64,000 bases of DNA from Xanthomonas bromi (GTDB taxonomy: Bacteria; Pseudomonadota; Gammaproteobacteria; Xanthomonadales; Xanthomonadaceae). How positions within the stretch are numbered: position 1 is the stretch's first letter; every line of letters begins with the position of its first letter. Location: the NCBI RefSeq assembly GCF_900092025.1, contig NZ_FLTX01000006.1:1-64000 (forward strand). Reading direction: 5' to 3'. This document shows positions 17,172 through 26,489 of this stretch, in pieces. A program made the translations under genes and the position numbers. The notes beneath the pieces were generated by a model. The model saw only the letters and a list, made by a program, of their open reading frames with translations, searched no databases and was not told the origin of the DNA.

Positions 17172-17857
17172 CGGCCGAGCCTGTGAGCAGTTCCTCGGTC
17201 GGTCTGCCTGCGCAGTTGCGCGACCTCGGCCCGCAGGACTACGCCCCGGTGTGGCGCGCAATGCAGCGTTTCACTGATGCGCGCGATGAGCACACGATGG
17301 ACGAGGTGTGGGTGGTCGAGCATGCGCCGGTGTTTACGCTTGGCCAGGCAGGCAGACCCGAGCATGTGCTGGCACCGGGCGAAATCCCGGTGTTGCAGGT
17401 CGATCGCGGCGGGCAGGTCACCTATCACGGTCCCGGCCAACTGGTGGTCTACCCGCTGCTGGATCTGCGCCGGCTCAAGATCGGTGTGCGCGATTACGTG
17501 TGCAAGATCGAGCAGGCGCTGATCGACACGCTGGACGAATGGAACATCGTGGCCGAGCGGCGTGACGGCGCCCCAGGTGTTTACGTGGGCGGGGCCAAGA
17601 TCGCCGCACTCGGCATCCGGGTGCGCCGTGGCTGCACCTTCCACGGCTTGTCGTTCAACGTGGCGATGGACCTGGAGCCGTTCCACCGCATCAACCCCTG
17701 CGGCTACCAGGGCCTGCAGGTGACCTCGGTGCTAGACTTGGGCGGCCCCTCCGGGATGGAGGCCGTCAAGGCTGTGCTGCTCCAGCAGTTGGCATGCCAG
17801 TTCGGCCTGACGCTGCAGCCCGCCTCCGCATTGCCCGACCTTTCGCTTCCGGCCTGA
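17159..17857 (+). CDS. lipB: Octanoyl-[acyl-carrier-protein]:protein octanoyltransferase LipB
   Basis: LipB moves octanoate from acyl-ACP to lipoyl domains of 2-oxoacid dehydrogenases and the glycine cleavage H protein. The sequence has the substrate-pocket segments [12 protein letters not shown] and [20 protein letters not shown], the lysine in [12 protein letters not shown], and the catalytic cysteine in [11 protein letters not shown]. The frame opens well upstream inside ybeD. I chose GTG at 17159 (overlapping the ybeD end, giving 232 residues); GTG at 17183 is the alternative. lipA follows 15 bases later. Confidence 0.94.
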   Translation: MDAVAAEPVSSSSVGLPAQLRDLGPQDYAPVWRAMQRFTDARDEHTMDEVWVVEHAPVFTLGQAGRPEHVLAPGEIPVLQVDRGGQVTYHGPGQLVVYPLLDLRRLKIGVRDYVCKIEQALIDTLDEWNIVAERRDGAPGVYVGGAKIAALGIRVRRGCTFHGLSFNVAMDLEPFHRINPCGYQGLQVTSVLDLGGPSGMEAVKAVLLQQLACQFGLTLQPASALPDLSLPA

Positions 17858-17872
17858 GCGCCCGTTACTGCC

Positions 17873-18886
17873 ATGACCCAGCCTATCGCCCGTTCCATTC
17901 CCTTGCAGGTCGTCTCCGGCGACACCGCCGCGCCTGCGCCGCTGCAGACCGGCGTCAAGCAGATCGGTGGCGACAAGATCAATCGTTCGCCGGTGCAATT
18001 TGTGGATGCGCCGGTGCTGCGCAAACCATCGTGGATCCGTGTGCGGATTCCGTCCGGCAATGCGGTGCAGAACCTCAAGGCCAAGCTACGCGAAAACCGC
18101 CTGGTCACGGTCTGCGAAGAAGCCAGCTGCCCGAATATCCACGAGTGCTTCAGCCACGGCACCGCGACCTTCATGATTTTGGGCGAGGTGTGCACGCGAC
18201 GCTGTTCGTTCTGCGATGTGGCGCATGGCCGGCCCAAGCCGCCGGATGCCAACGAGCCGGCCAGCCTGGCCACCACGGTGGCGGACATGGGCTTGAAGTA
18301 CGTGGTGGTCACCAGCGTGGACCGCGATGATCTGCGCGACGGGGGTGCCCAGCACTTCGTGGATTGCATCTCTGCCATCCGCGCCAGTTCGCCCAACACC
18401 CGCATCGAGATCCTGACCCCGGATTTCCGTGGTAAGGGCCGGATGGATCGTGCGCTGGAGGTCCTGGCGTTGAGCCCGCCGGATGTGTTCAACCACAACA
18501 TCGAAACGGTGCCTGACCTGTACCCGAACGTGCGCCCCGGTGCGGATTACCAGTGGTCGCTGACCCTGTTGCAGCGCTTCAAGGCGCAGCATCCGGCCAT
18601 CGCCACCAAGTCCGGCATCATGCTCGGCCTTGGCGAGACGATGGAGCAGGTGCAGGCCACGCTGCGCGACCTGCGCGCGCACGATGTGGACATGATCACC
18701 ATCGGCCAGTACCTGCAGCCGACGCCGCACCATCACCCAGTGATGCGGTATTGGACGCCGGAGGAATACAAAGCGCTGGAAGATTACGGCAACGCGCTGG
18801 GCTTCAGTCATGTCGCCTCCGGCCCGATGGTGCGTTCCTCGTATCACGCCGATCGGCAGGCCGCTGGCGCCGGCGTCGCTGCCTGA
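17873..18886 (+). CDS. lipA: Lipoyl synthase LipA
   Basis: A 337-residue radical SAM enzyme that inserts two sulphur atoms into protein-bound octanoate to make lipoate. Both iron-sulphur clusters are visible. The sacrificial auxiliary cluster is bound by Cys81, Cys86 and Cys92 ([12 protein letters not shown]). The radical SAM cluster is bound by Cys107, Cys111 and Cys114 (CTRRCSFC). The C-terminal RSSYHAD holds the conserved serine that ligates the auxiliary cluster. It follows lipB closely, so ybeD-lipB-lipA is one transcription unit for lipoate synthesis. Confidence 0.97.
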   Translation: MTQPIARSIPLQVVSGDTAAPAPLQTGVKQIGGDKINRSPVQFVDAPVLRKPSWIRVRIPSGNAVQNLKAKLRENRLVTVCEEASCPNIHECFSHGTATFMILGEVCTRRCSFCDVAHGRPKPPDANEPASLATTVADMGLKYVVVTSVDRDDLRDGGAQHFVDCISAIRASSPNTRIEILTPDFRGKGRMDRALEVLALSPPDVFNHNIETVPDLYPNVRPGADYQWSLTLLQRFKAQHPAIATKSGIMLGLGETMEQVQATLRDLRAHDVDMITIGQYLQPTPHHHPVMRYWTPEEYKALEDYGNALGFSHVASGPMVRSSYHADRQAAGAGVAA

Positions 18887-19267
18887 GTCAGCGACAGGCG
18901 GTGGGATGACCGCCCAGGCGAAAGTTCGAATCAGCCAACTGTATTGGTCGCTTCATCGGTACGCCGGAACGCCAGGTCCCGCCTGCTGTGATGACACGAT
19001 TCGCCGAGCACCGCGATTTTTTCTCGGCCGGTCACGCCTCGGCTTTCAGTTGAACAACCCATCCGGCCCTGTGCACTGCGCGGGGCCGAGTCGTCTTTGG
19101 GCCATGCGGCGCGCAGCCGCAGGGTACGGTCTCGTTCACAATCCGCTACAGGCCCGGCGCTAGGCTGATTCAGCAGTGGATGACAACGCCAGCAACTTTC
19201 GGCACTGTCATGCTGTCCGATCCGTTCACCGCCTTCCTTTCATCGGCCTTGTGCCGAGAGCCATTCG
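18887..19267. other. Intergenic stretch between lipA and the tail-specific protease
   Basis: No gene is supported. There is a GGCGGT/ACCGCC inverted pair just after lipA without a T-run, so termination is not obvious. The promoter of the protease gene should be here but no confident -35/-10 pair was picked out. Confidence 0.35.
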
Positions 19268-21451
19268 ATGACCTACAACGTTTCTGCGTCCATGAAGGCC
19301 GGCCTGCTGGCGCTGGTGTTGACCACTCCGATGGCCTTGCTCGCGCGCGCCGACACCGCGCTGCCTGCCGCCGCCACGCCCGACCAGGCGACGGCCACCA
19401 AGCTCGTCTACGGCCTGCTCTCCGACAGCCGCTACGCCTATCGGCCGCGCGCGCTGGACGAGGCGATGTCCAAGGATGTGTTCAAGCGCTATCTGGAAAC
19501 GCTGGACGGCGGCAAGCAATTCTTCACCCAGGCCGACATCGACGGCTTCGCGCCGCTGCAGGCGGGTGTTGGCGATGCGCTGCGCGGCGGCAATCTGGAG
19601 CCGGCCTTCCAGGTGTTTTCGGTCTACAAGAAGCGTGTCGATCAACGCGTCAAGTACGCGCGCGACCTGCTCAAGCAGGACTTCGATTTCAACGGTAGCG
19701 ACAAGTTCGAATACGACCGCAAGGACGTGCCGTGGGCTGCTGACGACAAGCAGTTGGACGTGCTGTGGCGCCAGTCGGTCATGAACGACTGGCTGCGCCT
19801 GAAACTGGCCGGCAAGAAGCCCGACGACATCCGCAAGACGCTGGATAAGCGCTACGCGGCGCTGGCCGATTCGGTCAAGCAGCTCAAGGGCGAAGACGTG
19901 TTCCAGTTCTTCGTCAACGCCTATACCAACGCCGTGGACCCGCACACCGATTACTTCACCCCGCGCACGGCCGAGACGTTCAACCAGCAGATGTCGCTGT
20001 CGCTGGAAGGCATCGGCGCGCAGTTGCAGAAGCAGGACGATATGGTGGTGATCCGCGAGGTGATCCCCGGCGGTCCGGCGGCGGTGGACGGCACGCTCAA
20101 GCCGGGCGATCGTATCGTCGGTGTAGGTCAGGCCAAGACTGGCGCGATCGAAGATGTGATCGGCTGGCGCATCGATGACGTGGTGGCCAAGATCCGCGGC
20201 AGCAAGGACACCCAGGTGCGCCTGGAGTACATCCCGGCTGAATCGGGCATCGACGGCAAGCACCGCACCGTGACCCTGACCCGCCAGAAGGTGCGTCTGG
20301 CCGAGCAGGCTGCCAAGGGCGAAACCATTACATTGCCGGCCACGGGCACCGAGCCGCAGCGCCGCATCGGCATCATCAAGCTGCCGGGCTTCTATCAGGA
20401 TTTCGAAGGACGTCGTCGCAATGCAACCGATTACGCGTCGGCGACCCGCGACGTCGCCAAGCTGCTGGCCGGCTTCAAGACCGACAAGGTCGATGGCGTG
20501 GTGCTGGATCTGCGCAACAACGGCGGCGGCTCGCTCGATGAGGCGATCGAACTCACCGGCCTGTTCATCGAGCAGGGGCCGGTCGTGCAGGTACGCGAAT
20601 CCGGCGGGCGCGTGACCGTCAATGGTGACAGCGATCCCAAGGTTGCCTGGGACGGCCCGCTCAGCGTGTTGATCAACCGCGGCTCGGCGTCGGCATCGGA
20701 GATCTTTGCCGGTGCCATCCAGGATTACGGTCGCGGTCTGGTGATCGGCGAAACCAGCTTCGGCAAGGGCACCGTGCAAAACATCGTCGACCTGGACCGC
20801 TGGCCGGCTGCCGAGGGGCAGCGCTATGGGCAGGTCAAGCTGACGATCGCGCAGTTCTTCCGCGTCAGCGGCTCCAGTACCCAGCACAAGGGCGTGGTAC
20901 CGGACATCGCTTTCCCGGCCAGCGTGGATGCCACCGAGTTCGGCGAGAGCACCTACGACAATGCATTGCCGTGGACGCGCATCGCCGCTGCGCCGCATAC
21001 ACAGTACGGCAATTTCGCGCCGCTGCTGCCCAAGTTGCAGGCACTGCACACGGCGCGCATCGCCACCGACAAGGAGTTCCAGTGGTGGGAAGAGGACGTC
21101 AAGCAGTTCCGCGATGAAAAGGCCAAGAAGTACATTTCGTTGAACGAAGCCGAGCGCGTTGCCGAGCGCCAGAAGCAGGATCAGCAGCGCAAGGATCGCC
21201 AGCAAATTCGTAAGCAACTCGGCCTGCCGCTGGATCCGCTTGCCGAAGACAGCGACGACGGGCTGACCGGTAACGAGCGCGACATCGTCAAGGACACTGC
21301 ACGCGAAAAGGCCGCCGAAAAGCGTCCGGATCCGTTGTTGCACGAATCGGCCGCCATCCTGGCCGATGCCCTGGGTCTGCTGTCGAAGGATCAGCCGCTC
21401 TCTGTCGAGGTGCTGCCGAAGTCGACCGCGCCGGGGCGCTGGGCGGATTGA
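19268..21451 (+). CDS. prc: Carboxy-terminal (tail-specific) processing protease Prc
   Basis: A 727-residue periplasmic S41 protease. After the signal region (ASMKAGLLALVLTTPMALLA) comes the N-terminal helical domain, then a PDZ domain (about residues 240-330, with MSLSLEGIGAQLQKQDD at its start). The S41 core has DLRNNGGGSLDEAIELTGL and GSASASEIFAG, where the nucleophile lies in the Ser-Ala-Ser-Ala-Ser block at residues 473-477. GETSFGKGTVQ holds the general base Lys500. A C-terminal DUF3340-type helical domain ends the protein. Prc trims C-termini, including PBP3 and lytic-enzyme regulators in other bacteria, which suits its place near cell-wall genes. Length is typical. Confidence 0.95.
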   Translation: MTYNVSASMKAGLLALVLTTPMALLARADTALPAAATPDQATATKLVYGLLSDSRYAYRPRALDEAMSKDVFKRYLETLDGGKQFFTQADIDGFAPLQAGVGDALRGGNLEPAFQVFSVYKKRVDQRVKYARDLLKQDFDFNGSDKFEYDRKDVPWAADDKQLDVLWRQSVMNDWLRLKLAGKKPDDIRKTLDKRYAALADSVKQLKGEDVFQFFVNAYTNAVDPHTDYFTPRTAETFNQQMSLSLEGIGAQLQKQDDMVVIREVIPGGPAAVDGTLKPGDRIVGVGQAKTGAIEDVIGWRIDDVVAKIRGSKDTQVRLEYIPAESGIDGKHRTVTLTRQKVRLAEQAAKGETITLPATGTEPQRRIGIIKLPGFYQDFEGRRRNATDYASATRDVAKLLAGFKTDKVDGVVLDLRNNGGGSLDEAIELTGLFIEQGPVVQVRESGGRVTVNGDSDPKVAWDGPLSVLINRGSASASEIFAGAIQDYGRGLVIGETSFGKGTVQNIVDLDRWPAAEGQRYGQVKLTIAQFFRVSGSSTQHKGVVPDIAFPASVDATEFGESTYDNALPWTRIAAAPHTQYGNFAPLLPKLQALHTARIATDKEFQWWEEDVKQFRDEKAKKYISLNEAERVAERQKQDQQRKDRQQIRKQLGLPLDPLAEDSDDGLTGNERDIVKDTAREKAAEKRPDPLLHESAAILADALGLLSKDQPLSVEVLPKSTAPGRWAD

Positions 21452-21495
21452 ACCGGCGGCGGCCCCTTGAAGGCTGAGAGCGTTTGAAAACACAC

Positions 21496-21524
21496 ATGCC
21501 ACCGCACTGCGGTGGCATTTTTTT
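21496..21524 (+). terminator. Rho-independent terminator after prc
   Basis: The stem ATGCCACCGC / GCGGTGGCAT is followed by a run of seven T residues about 45 bases after the prc stop. Confidence 0.9.
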
Positions 21525-21737
21525 GGTGGTATATGGTCGTGGGATGGAGGTGCGGTACGTCGCGATCGCGGAGCGTGGTGGCAACCACGACCCGCATGGG
21601 GCAACGTCAGTGCATGCTACACGTGCGCTTGCAACAGGCTGCTGTCGCCGCGATAGCATTGCCACCAAGCGTCAGTAGCGCAACCGCTGTGTCTGCCGCC
21701 AAGCGCCAGTCGCCCAAGCACTGCGTGTGCCTGCGAC

Positions 21738-22604
21738 TCATTGCGGCCAGCTGAATTCGGCCATCACCGGATAATGGTCGGACGGCAAGATGCCGCCTGG
21801 GCGCGTGTCGAGCGTTGAACAACGGGTCGGCGTCAGCCCACGGAACAAGATCCAGTCGATACGTCGCGTTGGCTGGGTGGTGAAATCCTGGAAGGTCTTT
21901 TCCGGGCCCTGCGGCTTCGCCACATGCGTACGCGCATCGTCGAGCACGGCGGTGAGCGTGCGATAGGTGCCTTGATCGGGATCGCTATTGAAATCGCCGG
22001 TCACGATCACCGGGATCTCGGCAGGTAGCGTTGCGATACGCGACAGGATCACGCGTGCGCCGTGCTCGCGTGCGGCTTCATCCTGAGCGCGATGCGGAAA
22101 ATGGGTATTCAGTAGATAAAAGCGGCGCTTGTCGCTGCGGCGTTCGAACAATGCCCAGGTGACCATGCGCGGCAGGTCGGTGTCCCAACTGCTGCTGCCA
22201 GGCACCTCGGGGGTTTCGGATAACCAGAAGTCGCCTGATTCGATAACGCGCAGTGCGTTGCTGTCGTAAAACACGCCCATATGTTCGTCGCTGCCATCGG
22301 CACGCCGTCCCTTGCCGAACCAGCGATAGGTTGGCAGGTGAGAGGCCAGATACTGCGCCTGTGCCTGCACCAGTTCCTGGGTGCCGAACACATCGGGATG
22401 GGCCTGTTTGATCAACGCGACCATCGAGGTCCGCCGCACCGTCCAGCGTTTGTCGCCGTCGCTGTCCACTGGCACGCGCACGTTGAACGACATCACCCGC
22501 AACGGTGCCGGCGCGGAGGTGGCAAAGGCTGGCAGCGTCATGCATAGCGCGAGGATGGCGGCGAGAAAACAACGTGGCGCAACACGTAGCAATGAGCGTG
22601 GCAT
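21738..22604 (-). CDS. Secreted endonuclease/exonuclease/phosphatase-family hydrolase
   Basis: A 288-residue protein with signal peptide RCFLAAILALCMTLPAFATS and an EEP fold. LRVMSFNVRV is the first strand with the metal-binding Asn, FGTQELVQ contributes the metal-binding Glu, and IVTGDFNSDPDQGTY, RRIDWILF and PSDHYPVMAEF hold the catalytic Asp, Asn and His residues. Members cleave phosphodiester bonds in nucleic acids, phospholipids or inositol phosphates; this subgroup is often just annotated endonuclease/exonuclease/phosphatase. I chose the ATG at 22604, which gives the signal peptide; the frame extends upstream to 22745 without such a signal. It is divergent from nadM. Confidence 0.88.
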   Translation of the reverse strand: MPRSLLRVAPRCFLAAILALCMTLPAFATSAPAPLRVMSFNVRVPVDSDGDKRWTVRRTSMVALIKQAHPDVFGTQELVQAQAQYLASHLPTYRWFGKGRRADGSDEHMGVFYDSNALRVIESGDFWLSETPEVPGSSSWDTDLPRMVTWALFERRSDKRRFYLLNTHFPHRAQDEAAREHGARVILSRIATLPAEIPVIVTGDFNSDPDQGTYRTLTAVLDDARTHVAKPQGPEKTFQDFTTQPTRRIDWILFRGLTPTRCSTLDTRPGGILPSDHYPVMAEFSWPQ

Positions 22605-22764
22605 GTCGTGGATCTCCAGAAGGCAGCAGGCGAGTCTAGCCAGCATGCATGACCGTTGTGTCAGTGCACCAGACAGGCGCTTGACGCCGTCGCGCATCGG
22701 CGTAGCCTTTGCAGCACGCCGGTGGAGAGACCGCCAGCTGACCACTCAACCGTGAGGGATTCTC

Positions 22765-23820
22765 ATGGCAACACCGTACGACTATCTCGTGTTTATCGGG
22801 CGCTTCGAGCCCTTTCATAACGGCCACGCCGCCGTCGCCCGCCACGCGCTGGGCAAGGCGAAAACGCTCATCCTGCTGATCGGCTCGGCCGACACGCCCC
22901 GCACCATCCGCAACCCGTGGACCGTCGCCGAACGCGCGGTGATGATCGAATCGGCATTGCCGGACGAAACCGCGCGGCTGATCGTGCGCCCGCTACGTGA
23001 TCATCTTTATAACGAAAGTCTGTGGATTGCTGAGGTGCAACGTCAGGTTGCCGACGCGGTGCAAGCCGATGGCGGCACGCTGGATGCGCACATCGGCCTG
23101 ATCGGCATGGACAAGGATGCCAGCAGTTATTACCTGCGCGAATTTCCGCAGTGGCCGCTGGAGGATGTGCAACATACGGCCTCGCTGTCGGCGACCGAAT
23201 TGCGCCGCTACCTGTTCGAAGCCGGCGACATCGGGTTCCATGGCGGGTTGTTGATGCTGCGCGGCAATGTGCCGGCGCCGGTGTACGACATGCTGGAAGC
23301 GTTCCGGCGTAATTCGCCGAGCTACGCGCAACTGGTGGCCGAATACCGTTTTATCGAGCAATACCGCGCTGCGTGGAAAGACGCACCGTATCCGCCGACG
23401 TTCGTAACCACCGATGCAGTGGTGGTGCACTCGGGGCATGTGCTGTTGGTGCGGCGGCGCGCCGAGCCGGGCAAGGGCTTATGGGCGTTGCCGGGTGGTT
23501 TTGTCGGCCAGGACGAAGGCCTGCTGGATTGCTGCCTGCGCGAGCTGCGCGAGGAAACCCGGCTCAAGTTGCCGGTGCCGGTGCTCAAGGGGTCGTTGCG
23601 TGGCCGGCAGGTGTTCGATCACCCCGAGCGTAGCCAGCGTGGACGCACGATTACCCATGCATTCCATTTCGAATTTCCCGCCGGCGAATTGCCTGCGGTA
23701 CGCGGTGGCGACGATGCCGATAAAGCGCGCTGGATCCCGATCGCCGAGGTGATGGCGATGGGCCCGCGCCTGTACGAAGACCATCTGCATATTCTCGAAT
23801 TCTTTCTGGGCCGTGGCTGA
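22765..23820 (+). CDS. nadM: Bifunctional nicotinamide-nucleotide adenylyltransferase / Nudix hydrolase
   Basis: A 351-residue fusion. The N-terminal half (about residues 1-185) is a NadM-type adenylyltransferase with FIGRFEPFHNGHAAVARHAL, where FHNGH is the nucleotide-binding HxGH motif, and SATELRRYLFEAGD near its end. It makes NAD+ from NMN and ATP. The C-terminal half is a Nudix domain whose box reads GGFVGQDE, then RELREETRLKL, with Arg in place of the usual Gly of the REUXEEXGU motif; related domains hydrolyse ADP-ribose. Together with the next gene (nadV) it forms the two-step salvage nicotinamide to NMN to NAD+. It starts a same-strand run of four genes. Confidence 0.93.
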   Translation: MATPYDYLVFIGRFEPFHNGHAAVARHALGKAKTLILLIGSADTPRTIRNPWTVAERAVMIESALPDETARLIVRPLRDHLYNESLWIAEVQRQVADAVQADGGTLDAHIGLIGMDKDASSYYLREFPQWPLEDVQHTASLSATELRRYLFEAGDIGFHGGLLMLRGNVPAPVYDMLEAFRRNSPSYAQLVAEYRFIEQYRAAWKDAPYPPTFVTTDAVVVHSGHVLLVRRRAEPGKGLWALPGGFVGQDEGLLDCCLRELREETRLKLPVPVLKGSLRGRQVFDHPERSQRGRTITHAFHFEFPAGELPAVRGGDDADKARWIPIAEVMAMGPRLYEDHLHILEFFLGRG

Positions 23821-23941
23821 GCGCGCAAACGACTGCATGTTGCGGTGATGCAGCCGCACCGCATGCAGTGTGAGCGCGTGGACCGCGACCTCCCGCCGGC
23901 GGACAGACCGCTGGTTCATTCGACGCGAAGGAGCTTCCGTC

Positions 23942-25345
23942 ATGCATTACCTCGATAACCTGCTGCTCAATACCGATAGCTACAAGGCCAGCCACTGGCT
24001 GCAATATCCGCCCGGCACCGATGCCTCGTTTTTCTACGTCGAATCGCGCGGCGGCCTGTACGAGCAAACCGTCTTCTTCGGCCTGCAATCGATCCTGAAA
24101 GAAGCGATCAACCGGCCGGTGACGCACGCCGACATCGACGATGCCAAGGCCTTGCTGGCCGCGCACGGCGAGCCGTTCAACGAAGCCGGTTGGCGCGATA
24201 TCGTCGACCGCCTCGGTGGGCAGTTGCCGATCCGCATCCGTGCCGTGCCCGAAGGTGCGGTGGTGCCCACGCACAACGTGCTGATGACAATCGAATCCAC
24301 CGACGCCAAGGCGTTCTGGGTGCCGTCGTATCTGGAAACCTTGCTGTTGCGGGTGTGGTACCCGGTGACGGTGGCCACGGTGAGCTGGCAGGTGAAGCAG
24401 ATCGTGCGCGACTACCTGGAGCGTACCAGCGACGATCCGGAAGGGCAGTTGCCTTTCAAACTGCATGATTTTGGCGCGCGTGGTGTGTCCAGTCTTGGCT
24501 CGGCGGCATTGGGCGGTGCCGCGCATCTGGTGAATTTTCTTGGCACCGATACCTTGTCGGCGTTGCTGCTGGCGCGTGCGCATTACCACACGCCGGTGGC
24601 CGGGTATTCGATTCCCGCTGCCGAGCACAGCACCATCACCAGCTGGGGCCGCGAGCGCGAGGTGGATGCGTATCGCAACATGCTGACGCAGTTCGCGCGA
24701 CCCGGTTCCATCGTGGCGGTGGTATCCGACAGCTACGACATCTACCGTGCCATTCGCGAGCATTGGGGCGCCACCTTGCGCGAGGAAGTGATTGCTTCTG
24801 GTGCAACCGTGGTGATTCGCCCGGACTCGGGCGACCCGGTGGATGTGGTCGAACAGTGCCTGCTGTTGCTGGACGAAGCCTTCGGCCATCAGGTCAATGG
24901 CAAGGGGTATAAGGTGCTCAACCATGTGCGGGTGATCCAGGGCGACGGCATCAACCCCGGCTCGTTGCGCGCGATTCTGGAGCGCATCACCGCCGCAGGC
25001 TATGCCGCGGACAATGTCGCTTTCGGTATGGGTGGTGCGTTGCTGCAGAAGGTGGATCGCGACACCCAGAAGTTCGCGTTGAAGTGCTCGGCCGTACGCG
25101 TGGACGGGCAGTGGATCGATGTCTACAAGGATCCGATCACCGACCAGGGCAAGCAGAGCAAACGCGGTCGCCTGACCTTGCTGCGCAACCGCAACGATGG
25201 CAGTTACCGTAGCGCGTTGCTCGATGAGGTTGGCACGCATGCCGACAGCGAAGATGCGCTGGTGACGGTGTGGGAAAACGGCGTGTCGCAACAGGAGTGG
25301 ACGCTGGAGCAGGTGCGCGCGCGTGCCAACGCCGCGCGTCGCTGA
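23942..25345 (+). CDS. nadV: Nicotinamide phosphoribosyltransferase (NAMPT/NadV)
   Basis: A 467-residue NAMPT. It starts NLLLNTDSYKASHWLQYPPG, a typical NAMPT opening, and has FFGLQSILKE, the catalytic-site segment FHDFGARGVSS-like (here LHDFGARGVSSLGSAALGG), SIPAAEHSTITSWGRE, SDSYDIY and IRPDSGDPVDV, which bind PRPP and nicotinamide. It converts nicotinamide plus PRPP to NMN for NadM. The ATG at 23942 follows a GAAGGAG ribosome-binding site; 121 bases separate it from nadM. Chromosomal NadV bypasses nicotinamide deamidation. The same enzyme pair occurs on some phages as an NAD+-restoring, counter-defence pathway. Confidence 0.95.
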   Translation: MHYLDNLLLNTDSYKASHWLQYPPGTDASFFYVESRGGLYEQTVFFGLQSILKEAINRPVTHADIDDAKALLAAHGEPFNEAGWRDIVDRLGGQLPIRIRAVPEGAVVPTHNVLMTIESTDAKAFWVPSYLETLLLRVWYPVTVATVSWQVKQIVRDYLERTSDDPEGQLPFKLHDFGARGVSSLGSAALGGAAHLVNFLGTDTLSALLLARAHYHTPVAGYSIPAAEHSTITSWGREREVDAYRNMLTQFARPGSIVAVVSDSYDIYRAIREHWGATLREEVIASGATVVIRPDSGDPVDVVEQCLLLLDEAFGHQVNGKGYKVLNHVRVIQGDGINPGSLRAILERITAAGYAADNVAFGMGGALLQKVDRDTQKFALKCSAVRVDGQWIDVYKDPITDQGKQSKRGRLTLLRNRNDGSYRSALLDEVGTHADSEDALVTVWENGVSQQEWTLEQVRARANAARR

Positions 25346-25367
25346 GGTGCGGCGCGCAGGGTTCGCC

Positions 25368-26489
25368 ATGCACGCTTCCATCGACGACAGTTCCTTGTCG
25401 CCTGCTTCACCGCTGTTGGCGCGTTTACGTGCTGCAGCGCCTAGCCTGCAGCGGCGCGTGCCGCTGCAGGACGAAGCCAGCCGATGGCATGCACTGCGCA
25501 TCGGTGCGCGGACCTATCGCGCGGCGTTGCCGATTACCTTTACCCCATATGCATCGGTGCGGCCGTGTTCTGCGCGCTGCGGGTTCTGTTCGGAAAACCT
25601 GCGTCAGCACGGCAGCGGCCGCGCCGGAGCAATGTTGCGACCCGGGCCCGCGTATTTCCGGCAGTTGAGCGACGCTTTGCAGCTGTTGCATGCTGTGCCG
25701 CTGTCGTATTCGTTGTCCGGTCTGGAAATGACCGACGATGCAGCGTGGTTGCAGACCTTGCTGCAGACCTTGGCAACAACAGCGAACGGTCCACGTGTCG
25801 AGCAGCGCGTGCTGTACACCAATGGCGCCGGGTTGGCGCGCGAACACGGTGCGCAGTTGATCGATGCGCTGGTCGCCTTCAGGCTGTCGTGTGTCGTGTG
25901 TCGTGTGTCGTGTGTCGAGCTGTCGCGTCACCATCCGTTGCAGGAGCGCAATGACGCGATCATGCGTTTCCGCGCGGACGAGCCCATCGCCGATGCGGCG
26001 ACCTTCGTGCACACGGCGCAGCGTCTCGCGGCGCGGTTGCCGCTGCGCTTGGTCTGTATCGTGCAGCGCGGTGGCGTGGACAATGCCGATGCCATTGCGC
26101 GGTACATCGCATGTGCGCGCAGCTGTGGCGCCACGCAGGTGATCTTTCGCGAATTGTCGCAGCTGGACGATGCCTATCGCAGCAACGGCACACTGCGCTA
26201 CATCGGCGAGCACCGCGTCGGCGTGGACACATTGCTGGCCGAGTGCATGCAGCAGCCCTGGTGGTCGCGCTGGCAACCCGACGGTCTGACCGAAGGCTAT
26301 TACTTCTGGAATGTACGACTGCGCGACGAGGCCGGCTTACAGGTGGTCTTCGAAAGCGCGGACTATGCGGCGATGCACGCGCGCCACGCCACTGGCGATC
26401 TGTACAAGCTGGTGTTCTTTGCCAATGGTCGCCTGTGCGCCGGCTGGAACCCGGACGCAGATGTGCTGTGGGAGCCTGCCGATGGATGA
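25368..26489 (+). CDS. Radical SAM protein with in-gene heptanucleotide repeat, function unknown
   Basis: A 373-residue radical SAM protein. RPCSARCGFCSE supplies the cluster ligands Cys67, Cys71 and Cys74 (CxxxCxxC), YSLSGLEMTD resembles the SAM-binding GGE-like strand, and ELSRHH-ERNDAIMRFR and EGYYFWNVRL are further conserved-looking blocks. No auxiliary cysteine cluster is obvious. A 33-bp tandem repeat (residues about 173-184) encodes the cysteine- and valine-rich insert SCVVCRVSC. I chose ATG 25368, 22 bases after nadV; the frame also opens at 25323 inside nadV. It overlaps the next gene by eight bases, so the two proteins probably act together. Substrate is unknown; co-location with NAD+ salvage and a methyltransferase is the only clue. 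Confidence 0.8.
   Translation: MHASIDDSSLSPASPLLARLRAAAPSLQRRVPLQDEASRWHALRIGARTYRAALPITFTPYASVRPCSARCGFCSENLRQHGSGRAGAMLRPGPAYFRQLSDALQLLHAVPLSYSLSGLEMTDDAAWLQTLLQTLATTANGPRVEQRVLYTNGAGLAREHGAQLIDALVAFRLSCVVCRVSCVELSRHHPLQERNDAIMRFRADEPIADAATFVHTAQRLAARLPLRLVCIVQRGGVDNADAIARYIACARSCGATQVIFRELSQLDDAYRSNGTLRYIGEHRVGVDTLLAECMQQPWWSRWQPDGLTEGYYFWNVRLRDEAGLQVVFESADYAAMHARHATGDLYKLVFFANGRLCAGWNPDADVLWEPADG
25885..25917 (+). repeat. TGTCGTG tandem heptamer, 4.7 copies, in coding sequence
   Basis: Four perfect TGTCGTG units plus five bases of a fifth lie inside the radical SAM gene. Seven is not a multiple of three, so gain or loss of one or two units breaks the frame while three units (21 bp) keep it. 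Removing three units gives RLSCVELSRHH, which reads like the expected uninterrupted sequence. Confidence 0.95.

Noticed and set aside
19226-21604. A 792-codon minus-strand open frame opposite prc
   Set aside because: It is antisense to a full S41 protease, with biased composition and no recognisable domain.
23651-25501. A 616-codon minus-strand open frame opposite nadV
   Set aside because: NadV is unmistakable on the other strand; the antisense frame has no motif and shadow-like composition.
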